The notes below the pieces were generated by a model that was given only the letters and a program-made list of their open reading frames with translations, did no database searches and was not told where the DNA came from. A stretch of DNA of 64,000 nucleotides from Kosakonia cowanii JCM 10956 = DSM 18146 (GTDB lineage: Bacteria; Pseudomonadota; Gammaproteobacteria; Enterobacterales; Enterobacteriaceae): assembly GCF_001975225.1 (NCBI RefSeq), contig NZ_CP019445.1:2790001-2854000 (forward strand), given 5' to 3'. Shown in pieces: positions 18,693 through 27,786 of this stretch. The first letter of the stretch is position 1. Every line of letters starts with the position of its first letter. A program made the position numbers and the translations under genes.

Positions 18693-20411
18693 TTACCTGA
18701 GCCAGTTGGTTTTCGCCAGTTCAACCACCTCGTCGCCGCGCCCGTTAATGATCGCGCGCAGCATATAGAGGCTGAAGCCTTTCGCCTGCTCAAGCTTGAT
18801 TTGCGGCGGCATGGCCAGCTCCTCCTTGGCGACGGTGACGTCAATCAGTACCGGGCCATCAATGGCGAAGGCACGCTGTAGCGCCTCGTCAACGTCGGAG
18901 GATTTCTCTACGCGAATGCCGGTGATGCCGCACGCTTCGGCGATGCGGGCAAAGTTTGTTGCCTGCAATTCGGTGCCATCGGTAAGATAGCCGCCCGCTT
19001 TCATCTCCATCGCCACAAAGCCGAGCACGCTGTTGTTAAAGACGACAATTTTCAGCGGCAGCTTCATCTGCGCCACGGAGAGGAAATCGCCCATCAACAT
19101 GCTAAAACCGCCATCCCCGCACATCGCCACCACCTGGCGCTGCGGGTAGGTGGCCTGAGCGCCAATCGCCTGCGGCATGGCGTTAGCCATTGAGCCGTGG
19201 TTAAAGGAGCCAATCAACCGGCGTCTGCCGTTCATCTTCAGGTAGCGCGCGGCCCAGACGGTCGGGGTGCCGACATCGCAGGTGAAAATGGCGTCATCAT
19301 CGGCGAAATCACTGATACGCTGGGCCAGATATTGCGGGTGGATCGCCTTGTCGCTCGGCTTCGCCAGATCGTCCAGCCCTTTGCGGGCATCGCGGTAGTT
19401 CTCCAGCGCTTTATCGAGGAAGGCGCGATCCGTTTTCTGCTCCAGTAGTGGCACCAGCGCCGCCAGCGTCGCTTTGATATCGCCGACCAGCGCCATATCG
19501 ACTTTACTGTGCGCGCCAAGGCTCGCCGGGTTGATATCGATCTGGATGATCTTCGCATCACTCGGGTAGAAGGCGCGGTAAGGGAACTGGGTGCCGAGCA
19601 GCACCAGCGTGTCGGCGTTCATCATGGCGTGGAAGCCGGATGAGAAGCCGATCAGCCCGGTCATGCCAACATCAAAGGGGTTGTCATACTCAACGTACTC
19701 TTTGCCGCGCAGGGCGTGAACAATCGGTGCGTTCAGCTTACCGGCGAAGGCCAGCAGCTCTTTATGCGCACCGGCACAGCCGCTGCCGCACATCAGCGCG
19801 ACATTGCTGGAGTAACGCAGCAGTTGCGCCAGCTTTTGCAGCTCCTCCTCGGCGGGAACCACCACCGGCTGCGGGGCGCGATACCAGTGGCTGCTGGCGC
19901 TTTCCGGTGCCGCCTGCAGGGCAACATCGCCGGGCAGCACCACGACGGAGACGCCACGGTTGAGGATCGCTTTACGCATGGCAATCGCCAGCACTTGCGG
20001 GATCTGTTCCGGGTTGGAGACCAGCTCGCAGTAGTGGCTGCATTCACGGAAAAGCTCCTGTGGATGCGTCTCCTGAAAATAGCCGCTGCCGATTTCGCTC
20101 GACGGAATATGCGCGGCGATGGCAAGCACCGGCACGCGGTTGCGCTGGCAGTCAAACAGGCCGTTGATCAGGTGCAGGTTGCCCGGCCCGCAGGAGCCTG
20201 CGCACACCGCAAGTTCGCCCGATACCTGCGCTTCGGCGCCTGCGGCAAAAGCGGCCACCTCTTCATGGCGGGTGGGCATCCAGTCGATGGTGCCCATGCG
20301 GTTCAGGCTGTCGCTCAGCCCGTTGAGGGAGTCGCCGGTGACGCCCCAAATCCGTTTTACGCCCGCCTGTTCGAGGGTTTTGGCGATATACGCGGCCACT
20401 GTCTGTTTCAT
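18693..20411 (-). CDS. poxB: Pyruvate dehydrogenase (quinone) PoxB
   Basis: Peripheral membrane flavoenzyme that oxidises pyruvate to acetate and CO2 and passes electrons to ubiquinone, mainly in stationary phase. From the ATG at 20411 ([15 protein letters not shown]) it has 572 residues, the E. coli length; the 14-codon extension upstream is non-coding. The ThDP glutamate in TRHEEVAAF, the ThDP motif [13 protein letters not shown], and the C-terminal lipid-activation helix region [29 protein letters not shown] (only part quoted as a pattern: [11 protein letters not shown]) are present. K-12 poxB is controlled by RpoS. Confidence 0.96.
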   Translation of the reverse strand: MKQTVAAYIAKTLEQAGVKRIWGVTGDSLNGLSDSLNRMGTIDWMPTRHEEVAAFAAGAEAQVSGELAVCAGSCGPGNLHLINGLFDCQRNRVPVLAIAAHIPSSEIGSGYFQETHPQELFRECSHYCELVSNPEQIPQVLAIAMRKAILNRGVSVVVLPGDVALQAAPESASSHWYRAPQPVVVPAEEELQKLAQLLRYSSNVALMCGSGCAGAHKELLAFAGKLNAPIVHALRGKEYVEYDNPFDVGMTGLIGFSSGFHAMMNADTLVLLGTQFPYRAFYPSDAKIIQIDINPASLGAHSKVDMALVGDIKATLAALVPLLEQKTDRAFLDKALENYRDARKGLDDLAKPSDKAIHPQYLAQRISDFADDDAIFTCDVGTPTVWAARYLKMNGRRRLIGSFNHGSMANAMPQAIGAQATYPQRQVVAMCGDGGFSMLMGDFLSVAQMKLPLKIVVFNNSVLGFVAMEMKAGGYLTDGTELQATNFARIAEACGITGIRVEKSSDVDEALQRAFAIDGPVLIDVTVAKEELAMPPQIKLEQAKGFSLYMLRAIINGRGDEVVELAKTNWLR

Positions 20412-20563
20412 ATTGAGGCTCCTTTTTGTGATCACGCTTACAAGCTTAGACAATCAACAGGTAACGAGGCGGGAATATTATACCCATAAGTGAAACAGGG
20501 GTTTATTTTGACCATGAACAGGCATAGGTTGGTGTCAGACAACGAAAACAGGAATACTTTCAG

Positions 20564-20992
20564 ATGGTTAAATCATTGTTAAATTCAGTTAATAAGATGT
20601 TTTCGCATGAGGATTTGGGGCGCGTGCTGCTGCGTCTCGCGGTCGGCGGGCTGATGCTGTTTCACGGCGTGCATAAGCTGATTGGCGGGATTGATGGCAT
20701 AGCCGGGATGCTGGCGGCAAAAGGGCTGCCGGGGTTTATCGCTTACGGCGTGCTGGTGGGGGAAGTGCTCTGTCCGGTGCTGATTATTCTCGGTATTTTT
20801 ACCCGCCCGGCGGCGCTGGTGCTGGCATTTACCATGGTTGTCGCCTGGCTGATGGTGGGTATCGGCGAAACCGGTTCGCTGGAGGTGACCGGGGCGTGGG
20901 CGATTGAAAGTATTGTCTACTTCTTCCTTGGCGCGCTGGCGGTGGCGTTTATGGGGGCAGGGCGATATTCCGTCGCGCCCGCGTGGAAGTAA
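20564..20992 (+). CDS. DoxX-family membrane protein
   Basis: A 142-residue DoxX-like inner-membrane protein with four hydrophobic segments (about 22-40, 55-75, 80-100, 110-132). The family hallmark GRVLLRLAVGGLMLFHGVHK is present near the N-terminus and GEVLCPVLIILGIFTRPAA in the middle. DoxX proteins are small membrane proteins tied to quinone/thiol redox functions in several bacteria, but no reaction can be assigned here. It is divergent from poxB, with 152 bp between starts, and has AGGA about ten bases before the ATG. K-12 has no gene here. A later ATG (M12, MFSHEDLG) is an alternative start. Confidence 0.85.
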   Translation: MVKSLLNSVNKMFSHEDLGRVLLRLAVGGLMLFHGVHKLIGGIDGIAGMLAAKGLPGFIAYGVLVGEVLCPVLIILGIFTRPAALVLAFTMVVAWLMVGIGETGSLEVTGAWAIESIVYFFLGALAVAFMGAGRYSVAPAWK

Positions 20993-21006
20993 TGGTGATG
21001 TAAAAA

Positions 21007-21149
21007 TGCCGGATGGCGGCTAGCGCCTTATCCGGCCTACAGGTTCAGCGCATGTTCTGCATTGCCGGATGGCGGCGGTCGCCTTATCCGGCCTACAAAG
21101 GCATAACGGCTTGTTTTGTAGGCCGGATAAGCTCAGCGCCATCCGGCAT
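21007..21149. repeat. BIME: three REP elements
   Basis: REP units at 21007-21040 and 21063-21096 (TGCCGGATGGCGGC.. followed by CGCCTTATCCGGCCTAC) and an inverted unit at 21118-21149 (GTAGGCCGGATAAG..GCCATCCGGCAT). They lie between the convergent ends of the DoxX gene and hcr and share the sequence family of the 8.8-9.05 kb BIME. Confidence 0.9.
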
Positions 21150-21162
21150 CATCATCGGCACC

Positions 21163-22131
21163 TTACGCTAACACCAAATCCCCCTGCGGGTGACAGGAGC
21201 AGGCGAGCACAAACCCGTCGGCAATCTCCTTCTCGGTCAGCGTCATGGTGCTGCTGACCGAATACTCCCCGGAAAGCACCTGCGTTTTGCAACAGCCGCA
21301 AACGCCTGCGCGACAGGCGGCGTTGACCGGCATTTTATTGCTCTCCAGCGCCTCCAGCAGCGTGCTGCCCACCGGCGCATAGAAGGTTTTCATCGGCGAC
21401 AGTTTGCTGAACTTCAGCCCGCTGGTGGCGGCTTCAGCAACCGGCGTAAAGAACTGCTCTTTAAAGAAGCGTGTGACACCGAGCGCTTTCACCTCCTGCT
21501 CAACCCATGCCATATAGGGCGCCGGGCCGCAGGTCATCACCGTACGCGCACTCAGATCCGGCACTGCGCTCAGCAGCTCGCGGCTTAAACGCCCCGCCAC
21601 AAAGCCATCGGTAGCGTTGTGCTCCGCCACCAGCGTCACCGGGTAGTTCTGCCACTCATCGGCAAAGATCACATCCTGCGGCGAGCGCACGCTGAAAATC
21701 ACCTGCACATCCGCCTGCGGACGGTGTTTCGCCAGCCAGCGGCGCATCGACATAATCGGCGTCACGCCGCAGCCTGCTGCCAGCAGCAACAGCTTTTCGT
21801 TCGGTTCGTTATCGCAGGTAAATTCTCCCTGTGCGTCGGAGAGCCAGAGATAATCGCCGCGCTTAACCTCACGCGTCAGCCACTGCGAGCCTGTGCCCTC
21901 ATCAATACGGCGAATGGTCAGCGTAATGTATTCACTGACGCCCGGCGTCGAGGAGAGGGTATAGGCGCGCAGCGTGTTGGCGCTGTTGCCAATACTCACC
22001 AGCGCATACTGCCCGGCGCGGTAGGGGTAGTAATCATGGCACAGCAGCGAAAGCGTCCAGACATCCGGCGTCTCCTGGTGGATATGGTGCACCTGCATCC
22101 GCCACGGGCATTGAGGGGTTGGCATGCTCAT
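21163..22131 (-). CDS. hcr: NADH oxidoreductase Hcr
   Basis: FAD and [2Fe-2S] protein that passes electrons from NADH to Hcp, 322 residues as in E. coli. Ferredoxin-reductase FAD motif LRAYTLSS (about 60-67), NAD-binding segment LLLAAGCGVTPIMSM, and a C-terminal plant-type ferredoxin domain with AACRAGVCGCC and a final LACSCHPQGD cysteine supply the iron-sulfur ligands. It follows hcp by ten bases and is co-transcribed with it. Confidence 0.96.
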   Translation of the reverse strand: MSMPTPQCPWRMQVHHIHQETPDVWTLSLLCHDYYPYRAGQYALVSIGNSANTLRAYTLSSTPGVSEYITLTIRRIDEGTGSQWLTREVKRGDYLWLSDAQGEFTCDNEPNEKLLLLAAGCGVTPIMSMRRWLAKHRPQADVQVIFSVRSPQDVIFADEWQNYPVTLVAEHNATDGFVAGRLSRELLSAVPDLSARTVMTCGPAPYMAWVEQEVKALGVTRFFKEQFFTPVAEAATSGLKFSKLSPMKTFYAPVGSTLLEALESNKMPVNAACRAGVCGCCKTQVLSGEYSVSSTMTLTEKEIADGFVLACSCHPQGDLVLA

Positions 22132-22141
22132 TTTTCGCTCC

Positions 22142-23794
22142 TTATGCGCTCAGTAACTGCTGCATATCCTGCTCGACGGTGGTCACCTGGCGCAGGCCGA
22201 ACTTCTCGTTCAGCACCGCCAGCAGATCCGGCGTCAGGAAGCCCGGTGCGGTGGGGCCGGTGACAATATTTTTCACACCCAGCGAGAGCAGAGTCAGCAA
22301 AATGACAATCGCTTTCTGTTCAAACCACGAGAGCACCAGCGAGAGCGGCAGATCGTTAACACCGCAGCCGAGTTTGTCGGCCAGCGTCACCGCCAGAATA
22401 ATCGCCGAGTAGGCGTCGTTACACTGCCCGGCATCGACCAGACGCGGCAGGCCTTCAATATTGCCAAAGTCGAGTTTGTTAAAGCGGTATTTGCCGCAGG
22501 CCAGCGTCAGGATCAGGCAGTCATCCGGCACCTGGGTGGCAAAATCGGTGAAGTAGCTGCGCTCCCCGCGTGCGCCATCACAGCCGCCGACCAGGAAGAG
22601 GTGGCGCAGTTTTTCGCGGCTCACCAGATCGATCAATGTATCGACCGCGCCGAGCAGCGTCTGGCGACCAAAACCAACGGTGATCAGGTGTTCGATCTCG
22701 CTAAACGGGAAGCCGGACATCTGCTGCGCCTGGCGGATCACCGGGGCAAAGTCGTCGCCTTCAAGGTGGTTAACGCCCGGCCAGCCAACGATACTGCGCG
22801 TCCAGATACGATCGTCATAGGAACCGACGGTCGGGTCGATAATGCAGTTGGAGGTCATCACAATCGGGCCGGGGAAACGGGCGAACTCGACCTGCTGGTT
22901 CTGCCAGCCGCTGCCGTAGTTACCGACCAGATGTTTAAATTTACGCAGCTCCGGGTAACCGTGCGCCGGCAGCATTTCGCCATGGGTATAGACGTTGACG
23001 CCGCTGCCTTCGGTCTGTTGCAGCAGGTTATAGAGATCTTTCAGGTCGTGACCGGAAATAAGAATACATTTGCCCGCCACCGCTTTGACGTTCACCTGGC
23101 TTGGCGTCGGGTGACCGTAGAGGCTGGTTTCCCCGGCGTCGAGAATGCTCATCACGCTGAAGTTCATCTTGCCGATCTCCATCGCGCACTCCAGCAGGGC
23201 GTTCATATCCGCCGGCCAGGTGCCGAGCCATGCCATGATGTTGTGGTAGCGCGCGTAGAGATCATTATCGTACTGACCGAGCACGTAGGCATGTTCCATG
23301 TAGGCCGCCGCGCCTTTCAGGCCATACAGGCAGAGCAGGCGCAGGCCAAGAATGTTTTCGCCAATCGCCGCTTTGTCTTTATTTGGGGTGAATTCTGCCG
23401 CCTGGCGCTGCAACGCACCGAGATCGTCGCTCACCAGCTGTAAATCTGCCATCGGGTTATCTACCTGCGCCTGCGGATCGATCGCCAGGCAGAGGGCTTT
23501 TAGTGCTTCACGTTTGGCAATCGCTTCGCGGGCGTAACCGATAATGCGCACGGAATCGAAGTTAACGTTGGTCAGGGTGGAGAAGAAGGCGCGCGGCGCA
23601 AAGTTATCAATCTCATGGTCAATCAGATCGTAGTCGCGCGCTTTGCAGGCCCAGGCGGAAAGCCCCTGCAGGGCGGCAATCAGCAGATCCTGGAGATCGG
23701 AGGTTTCAGCGGTTTTCCCGCACATCCCCTGCGCGTAAGAACAGCCATTTCCTGCCGGGGTACGGATGGTTTGTTCACATTGCACACAAAACAT
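22142..23794 (-). CDS. hcp: Hydroxylamine reductase / NO reductase Hcp
   Basis: Hybrid cluster protein, reported as a high-affinity NO reductase in E. coli and able to reduce hydroxylamine. It has 550 residues from the ATG at 23794, the E. coli length. The N-terminal cluster cysteines C3, C6, C18 and C25 ([18 protein letters not shown]) and the hybrid-cluster segments [22 protein letters not shown] and [11 protein letters not shown] are intact. The frame reads on to 23830 through the NsrR site, so the longer start is rejected. Expression is expected to be anaerobic and NO-induced (FNR, NsrR). Confidence 0.97.
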   Translation of the reverse strand: MFCVQCEQTIRTPAGNGCSYAQGMCGKTAETSDLQDLLIAALQGLSAWACKARDYDLIDHEIDNFAPRAFFSTLTNVNFDSVRIIGYAREAIAKREALKALCLAIDPQAQVDNPMADLQLVSDDLGALQRQAAEFTPNKDKAAIGENILGLRLLCLYGLKGAAAYMEHAYVLGQYDNDLYARYHNIMAWLGTWPADMNALLECAMEIGKMNFSVMSILDAGETSLYGHPTPSQVNVKAVAGKCILISGHDLKDLYNLLQQTEGSGVNVYTHGEMLPAHGYPELRKFKHLVGNYGSGWQNQQVEFARFPGPIVMTSNCIIDPTVGSYDDRIWTRSIVGWPGVNHLEGDDFAPVIRQAQQMSGFPFSEIEHLITVGFGRQTLLGAVDTLIDLVSREKLRHLFLVGGCDGARGERSYFTDFATQVPDDCLILTLACGKYRFNKLDFGNIEGLPRLVDAGQCNDAYSAIILAVTLADKLGCGVNDLPLSLVLSWFEQKAIVILLTLLSLGVKNIVTGPTAPGFLTPDLLAVLNEKFGLRQVTTVEQDMQQLLSA

Positions 23795-23810
23795 GGTCAC
23801 ACCTTCTTTA

Positions 23811-23833
23811 AAGTTATATTTAAAATACATGTT
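23811..23833. promoter_or_regulatory. NsrR-type operator upstream of hcp
   Basis: On the minus strand the 11-1-11 inverted repeat AACATGTATTT-T-AAATATAACTT closely matches the NsrR consensus AAGATGYATTT-N-AAATRYATCTT. It ends 17 bases before the hcp start codon. In E. coli hcp-hcr is among the most strongly NsrR-repressed operons, derepressed by nitric oxide. Confidence 0.8.
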
Positions 23834-23938
23834 TAAGATTAATAGGGCGGGCGAAGGCGTGAAAGGTCTTTTAGCGGCTATTTACGCCGAGATTGATTTA
23901 GCGCAAGTTTGGCGGCAGAAACCCACCGCCGAAGGGGA

Positions 23939-24838
23939 TCAGGCAGAGAAGAGCGCCATTAACAGCGGCACCAGCAGGCTGAGTACGAACCCGTGGACAA
24001 TGGCGGCGGGCACCATCTCCAGCCCGCCAGAGCGCTGCAACACCGGCAGGGTGAAATCCATCGACGTTGCGCCGCATAACCCGAGTGCGGTTGAACGGCT
24101 GCGGCCAACAAGCCCGGGGATCAGCATAATGGCGATCAGTTCGCGCGCCAGATCGTTAAAGAACGCCGCGCTGCCAATCACCGGGCCAAAGGATTCAGTA
24201 AGCAGAATGCCGGAAAGGGAGTACCAGCCAAAGCCGGAGGCCATCGCCAGCCCGGTTCTCAGCGGCAAATCGAGGAGTAGCGCGTTGATCACACCGCCCA
24301 CCAGCGAACTGGCACAAACGACCACCGCGATAATCATTCCGCGGCGGTTCAGCACAATCTGTTTCAGGGTCATGCCGCTGTTACGCAACTGAATACCGAC
24401 CAGCAGCAGCAGGAAGATCAGTGTGTATTCGCTGGCTTCGGTCGCGTGCTGTAAAAACGCAAGCCCGCTCAGGCCAATCACAAAACCGAGCAGCACCACG
24501 CCGCACAGGCGCAACGACTCCAGCGCCATCGCCAGCCGAGATGGCAGCACTTCCTGCTGGTGGTGATGGTGCCACGGCAGGGATCGCTCCAGCCACAGCA
24601 GCGCACAGGCGTTGCAGAGTAAAATAATCACCACGCTGACCGCGGAATAATGCAATATCGACAGCAGGTTAGCGCTAAGGTTATCAAGGAAGGCGAGGCT
24701 GATACCCATAAAAAAGAGGATCACGTAGACAATCCAGCTGAGCAGTTTATTGATCAGTTTGAGCGCGGAGGCGTGGCGCAGCGGAATGAGGTAGCCCGCC
24801 ACCAGCGGCAGAAGAATAATTAACAATCCTGAAAACAT
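23939..24838 (-). CDS. lysO: L-lysine exporter LysO
   Basis: Inner-membrane lysine exporter (formerly YbjE, DUF340), 299 residues, the E. coli length, with about eight to ten hydrophobic segments. Conserved blocks include GISLAFLDNL, VGIQLRNSGMTLKQIVLNRRG and ASGFGWYSLSGILLTESFGPVIGS. It exports L-lysine and confers thialysine resistance in E. coli. An ARG-box-like sequence lies just upstream (24857-24874). K-12 has aqpZ between lysO and ybjD; here only 177 bp separate the two divergent starts. Confidence 0.94.
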   Translation of the reverse strand: MFSGLLIILLPLVAGYLIPLRHASALKLINKLLSWIVYVILFFMGISLAFLDNLSANLLSILHYSAVSVVIILLCNACALLWLERSLPWHHHHQQEVLPSRLAMALESLRLCGVVLLGFVIGLSGLAFLQHATEASEYTLIFLLLLVGIQLRNSGMTLKQIVLNRRGMIIAVVVCASSLVGGVINALLLDLPLRTGLAMASGFGWYSLSGILLTESFGPVIGSAAFFNDLARELIAIMLIPGLVGRSRSTALGLCGATSMDFTLPVLQRSGGLEMVPAAIVHGFVLSLLVPLLMALFSA

Positions 24839-24856
24839 GAATAGCCCGAATCCTTA

Positions 24857-24874
24857 CGTAAATTTATATGCACT
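24857..24874. promoter_or_regulatory. Candidate ARG box upstream of lysO
   Basis: CGTAAATTTATATGCACT shares the 12-mer AATTTATATGCA with the artJ ARG box (9864-9875). It starts 19 bases before the lysO start codon on the opposite strand. ArgR-dependent control of lysO has been described in E. coli, which fits. Confidence 0.5.
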
Positions 24875-25015
24875 GAAACACACTACAGAAAGGCTGAAAG
24901 TGAGTAAAGCTGCGAAAAGTGAGCGATTTTATGCAAATGCAGATTTCAATGGCGCTTCCCGCCTGCCGTTATGCTGTTGGCGCAGGGAGAGGGCAACACA
25001 CCCGGAGGATGAGAG

Positions 25016-26674
25016 ATGATTCTGGAGCGAGTTGAGGTTGTGGGATTTCGGGGTATTAATCGCCTCTCATTGCAGCTTGAACAGAACAACGTGTTAATTG
25101 GTGAGAACGCATGGGGCAAATCAAGCCTGCTGGATGCGCTCACCCTGCTGCTGTCGCCGCAAAACGATCTCTACCATTTTGTGCGCGATGACTTCTGGTT
25201 CCCGCCGGGGGATATCAACGGCCGCGAGCACCATCTGCACATTATTCTCACCTTTCGTGAATCTGAACCGGGGCGGTATAAAACGCGGCGCTACCGACCG
25301 CTGGCCGACTGCTGGGTGCCCAGTGACGATGGTTATCACCGCCTCTTTTACCGCCATGAAGGGGAGCTTTCTGCCGGGGGCGAAGTAAGGACGCTGCGCG
25401 GTTTTCTCGACACCAAAGGCGAGCTGCTGCCGCTGCGTGACAGTGATGAGATGGCGCGCCACCTGATTCGCCTCTCGCCGGTGCTGCGCCTGCGCGATGC
25501 GCGTTTTATGCGCCGGCTGCGCAGCGGCGGCACGCCGGAAACACCGCTGCTGGAGAGCACCGCGCGCCAGCTCGATTTTCTCTCCCGCGAACTGGTATCA
25601 CGGCCGCAAAACCTGACCGATGCGCAGATCCGCCACGGCTTATCGGCGATGGTGCAACTGCTGGAGCACTACTTTGCCGAGCAGGGCAGCGGTACGTCGC
25701 TGCCGCGCCTGATGCGCCGCCGCTCCCATGATGAGCAGCGTAGCTGGCGCTATCTCGACACCATCAACCGCATGATTGATAAGCCCGGCGGGCGCATGTA
25801 CCGGGTAATTCTGCTGGGCTTTTTTTCCACGCTATTGCAGGCCAAAGGCTCTGTGCACCTCGATCGCGATGCGCGTCCGCTATTGCTGGTGGAAGATCCC
25901 GAAACGCGGCTGCATCCGATTATGCTCTCCGTCGCCTGGCAGTTGTTAAACCTGCTGCCGCTGCAACGCATTACCACCACTAACTCCGGTGAACTGCTGT
26001 CGCTGACGCCCGTTGAGCATGTCTGCCGGCTGGTGCGCGAATCGTCACGCGTTGCGGCCTGGCGCCTCGGGCCGGGCGGGCTGAGCGCAGAGGATGGGCG
26101 GCGCATCGCATTTCATATTCGCGTCAACCGCCCCTCATCACTGTTTGCCCGTTGCTGGCTGCTGGTCGAAGGGGAGACGGAAACCTGGGTGATTAACGAT
26201 CTTGCGCGCCAGTGTGGGCACCACTTTGATGCTGAAGGGATAAAGGTGATTGAGTTCGCGCAGTGCGGCCTGAAGCCGCTGATCAAATTTGCCCGCCGGA
26301 TGGGCATTGAGTGGCATGTGCTGGTGGATGGCGACGAAGCGGGGAAAAAATATGCCGCCACCGTGCGCGGCGTACTCGATAACCATCCCGACCAAGTGCG
26401 GGTTCATTTAACCGAACTGCCGGCGCGCGACATGGAGCACTTTATGTATCGCGAAGGGTTTGATGATGTCTATCACCGCGTGGCGCAGCTGCCGGCAAAC
26501 GTGCCGATGAACGCGCACCGGGTGATCACCAAAGCGATCCACCGCGCGTCAAAACCAGATCTGGCGATTGAGGTGGCGATGGAAGCGGGCAGGCGCGGCG
26601 TGGAGGCGATCCCGCCGCTGCTGCGTAAAATGCTCTCCCGCGTGCTGTGGCTGGCGCGCGGGAGAGCCGATTAG
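25016..26674 (+). CDS. ybjD: OLD-family ATPase/nuclease YbjD
   Basis: OLD (overcoming lysogenization defect) family protein of 552 residues, the E. coli length. The N-terminal SMC/ABC-like ATPase has Walker A IGENAWGKSSLLD (about 28-40) and Walker B-like LLLVEDPETRLHPIM; the C-terminal Toprim domain has LLVEGETETWVI and VLVDGDEAGKKY, the acidic residues used for metal-dependent nicking. It is presumed to be a DNA nuclease; the physiological target is unknown. Its stop overlaps that of the convergent ybjX by three bases. There is a good GGAGG upstream of the ATG. Confidence 0.95.
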   Translation: MILERVEVVGFRGINRLSLQLEQNNVLIGENAWGKSSLLDALTLLLSPQNDLYHFVRDDFWFPPGDINGREHHLHIILTFRESEPGRYKTRRYRPLADCWVPSDDGYHRLFYRHEGELSAGGEVRTLRGFLDTKGELLPLRDSDEMARHLIRLSPVLRLRDARFMRRLRSGGTPETPLLESTARQLDFLSRELVSRPQNLTDAQIRHGLSAMVQLLEHYFAEQGSGTSLPRLMRRRSHDEQRSWRYLDTINRMIDKPGGRMYRVILLGFFSTLLQAKGSVHLDRDARPLLLVEDPETRLHPIMLSVAWQLLNLLPLQRITTTNSGELLSLTPVEHVCRLVRESSRVAAWRLGPGGLSAEDGRRIAFHIRVNRPSSLFARCWLLVEGETETWVINDLARQCGHHFDAEGIKVIEFAQCGLKPLIKFARRMGIEWHVLVDGDEAGKKYAATVRGVLDNHPDQVRVHLTELPARDMEHFMYREGFDDVYHRVAQLPANVPMNAHRVITKAIHRASKPDLAIEVAMEAGRRGVEAIPPLLRKMLSRVLWLARGRAD

Positions 26675-27627
26675 CGCTGGCAACGTTCGGCAGTCTGGCT
26701 TTGCAGGCTATCGAGCAGCTCATAACGGCGGCGATACTCTGCGCGTTTTTTGCTGGCGATCTCCTCAATCGGTTTACGTGGCATCATCAGTGGCAGCACG
26801 AAGTCTCTCTGACCATCGACAACGCCACCGAGTGATTCCCAGAAGCTATTGTAATCCGCATGCAGCTGGCGCAGTTTTTTCTTGCGATAGCGCAGGCTCT
26901 GATAGATGTGCGTTTCATTGCTTACCGCGCGGATCGCTTCCACGTCGAGGTACTGCGCCAGCATCATTGCCGCTTCGACCAGTAGCCGCTTCGGGAACAG
27001 CCCGTGACAGGCTTTGGTCGCGCCCTGGATCGCTTCGTGCGGCACATGGGATTTTGGCCCTTGCAGCCCACCAATATAGAGCGTGGTCAAGCCGTTAAAG
27101 GGGCAGATGGTGAAGGTGAGGCGCGCCAGCGGCGTCTCCAGCGCGTCATAAAAGGTGAGCGTCGCTTCGCCCTCTTTATCCAGCGCGGCGTCTGACCAGA
27201 GACGGATGGAGTAACTCTGCTCATCTTTTCCGGTCAGCCGGGCCAGCGTGCAGCCCGACGTTGTGAGATAGCTGCTCACCATCCCTTCGGGCAGCAGACG
27301 ATTAAACGTGTCGTAGTGCCAGCAGATCGCCTCGCTGGTTTGCTGACGCGTCAGGTTGACGGAGAGCCAGGGGCGGTGTAACCGGCACGGCAGACCCGGC
27401 TGCATATGCAGCTTGCGGGCAAGGTGCGGCTGGTCAACGAGACGTGACAAAAAGTGCGCGGTGGCAAAAGGCATCGCCAGCGAGCGCAGCAGGAATTTAC
27501 GCCGGTGGGAGCCTTTCTCCCAGGCGGGGCCCGGCACCAGATCGCCGGTAAGCAGAGAAGCGAATAGCTGCCAGGCCGTTTTCGGGAGCGGCCGTTGAGG
27601 TTCAAAAACAGTAGCGATAACGGACAT
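26671..27627 (-). CDS. ybjX: VirK/YbjX family protein (DUF535)
   Basis: DUF535 protein of unknown biochemical role; the family includes Salmonella YbjX/SomA and VirK, which are PhoP-linked envelope factors. From the ATG at 27627 it has 318 residues (E. coli about 330). Typical segments: HRRKFLLRSLAMPFATAHFL, PCRLHRPWLSVNLT, YIGGLQGPKSHVPHEAI and the basic C-terminal SKKRAEYRRRYELLD. A GTG four codons earlier (27639) is also possible. It is convergent with ybjD and divergent from macA. Confidence 0.92.
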   Translation of the reverse strand: MSVIATVFEPQRPLPKTAWQLFASLLTGDLVPGPAWEKGSHRRKFLLRSLAMPFATAHFLSRLVDQPHLARKLHMQPGLPCRLHRPWLSVNLTRQQTSEAICWHYDTFNRLLPEGMVSSYLTTSGCTLARLTGKDEQSYSIRLWSDAALDKEGEATLTFYDALETPLARLTFTICPFNGLTTLYIGGLQGPKSHVPHEAIQGATKACHGLFPKRLLVEAAMMLAQYLDVEAIRAVSNETHIYQSLRYRKKKLRQLHADYNSFWESLGGVVDGQRDFVLPLMMPRKPIEEIASKKRAEYRRRYELLDSLQSQTAERCQR

Positions 27628-27786
27628 GGTGCAACTCACATTTCATTAAGAGATCTCAATTTCATCAGGTGCTGACTCAACGCCTCTTCAATGGATAAGG
27701 GAGAAAATGCGAAGATGAGGTTTCGTTGAGCCGCTGTTTAGTTAAAATTGCTCTCTCCATCGCATGTCCGATTATCTGGAAATTTT

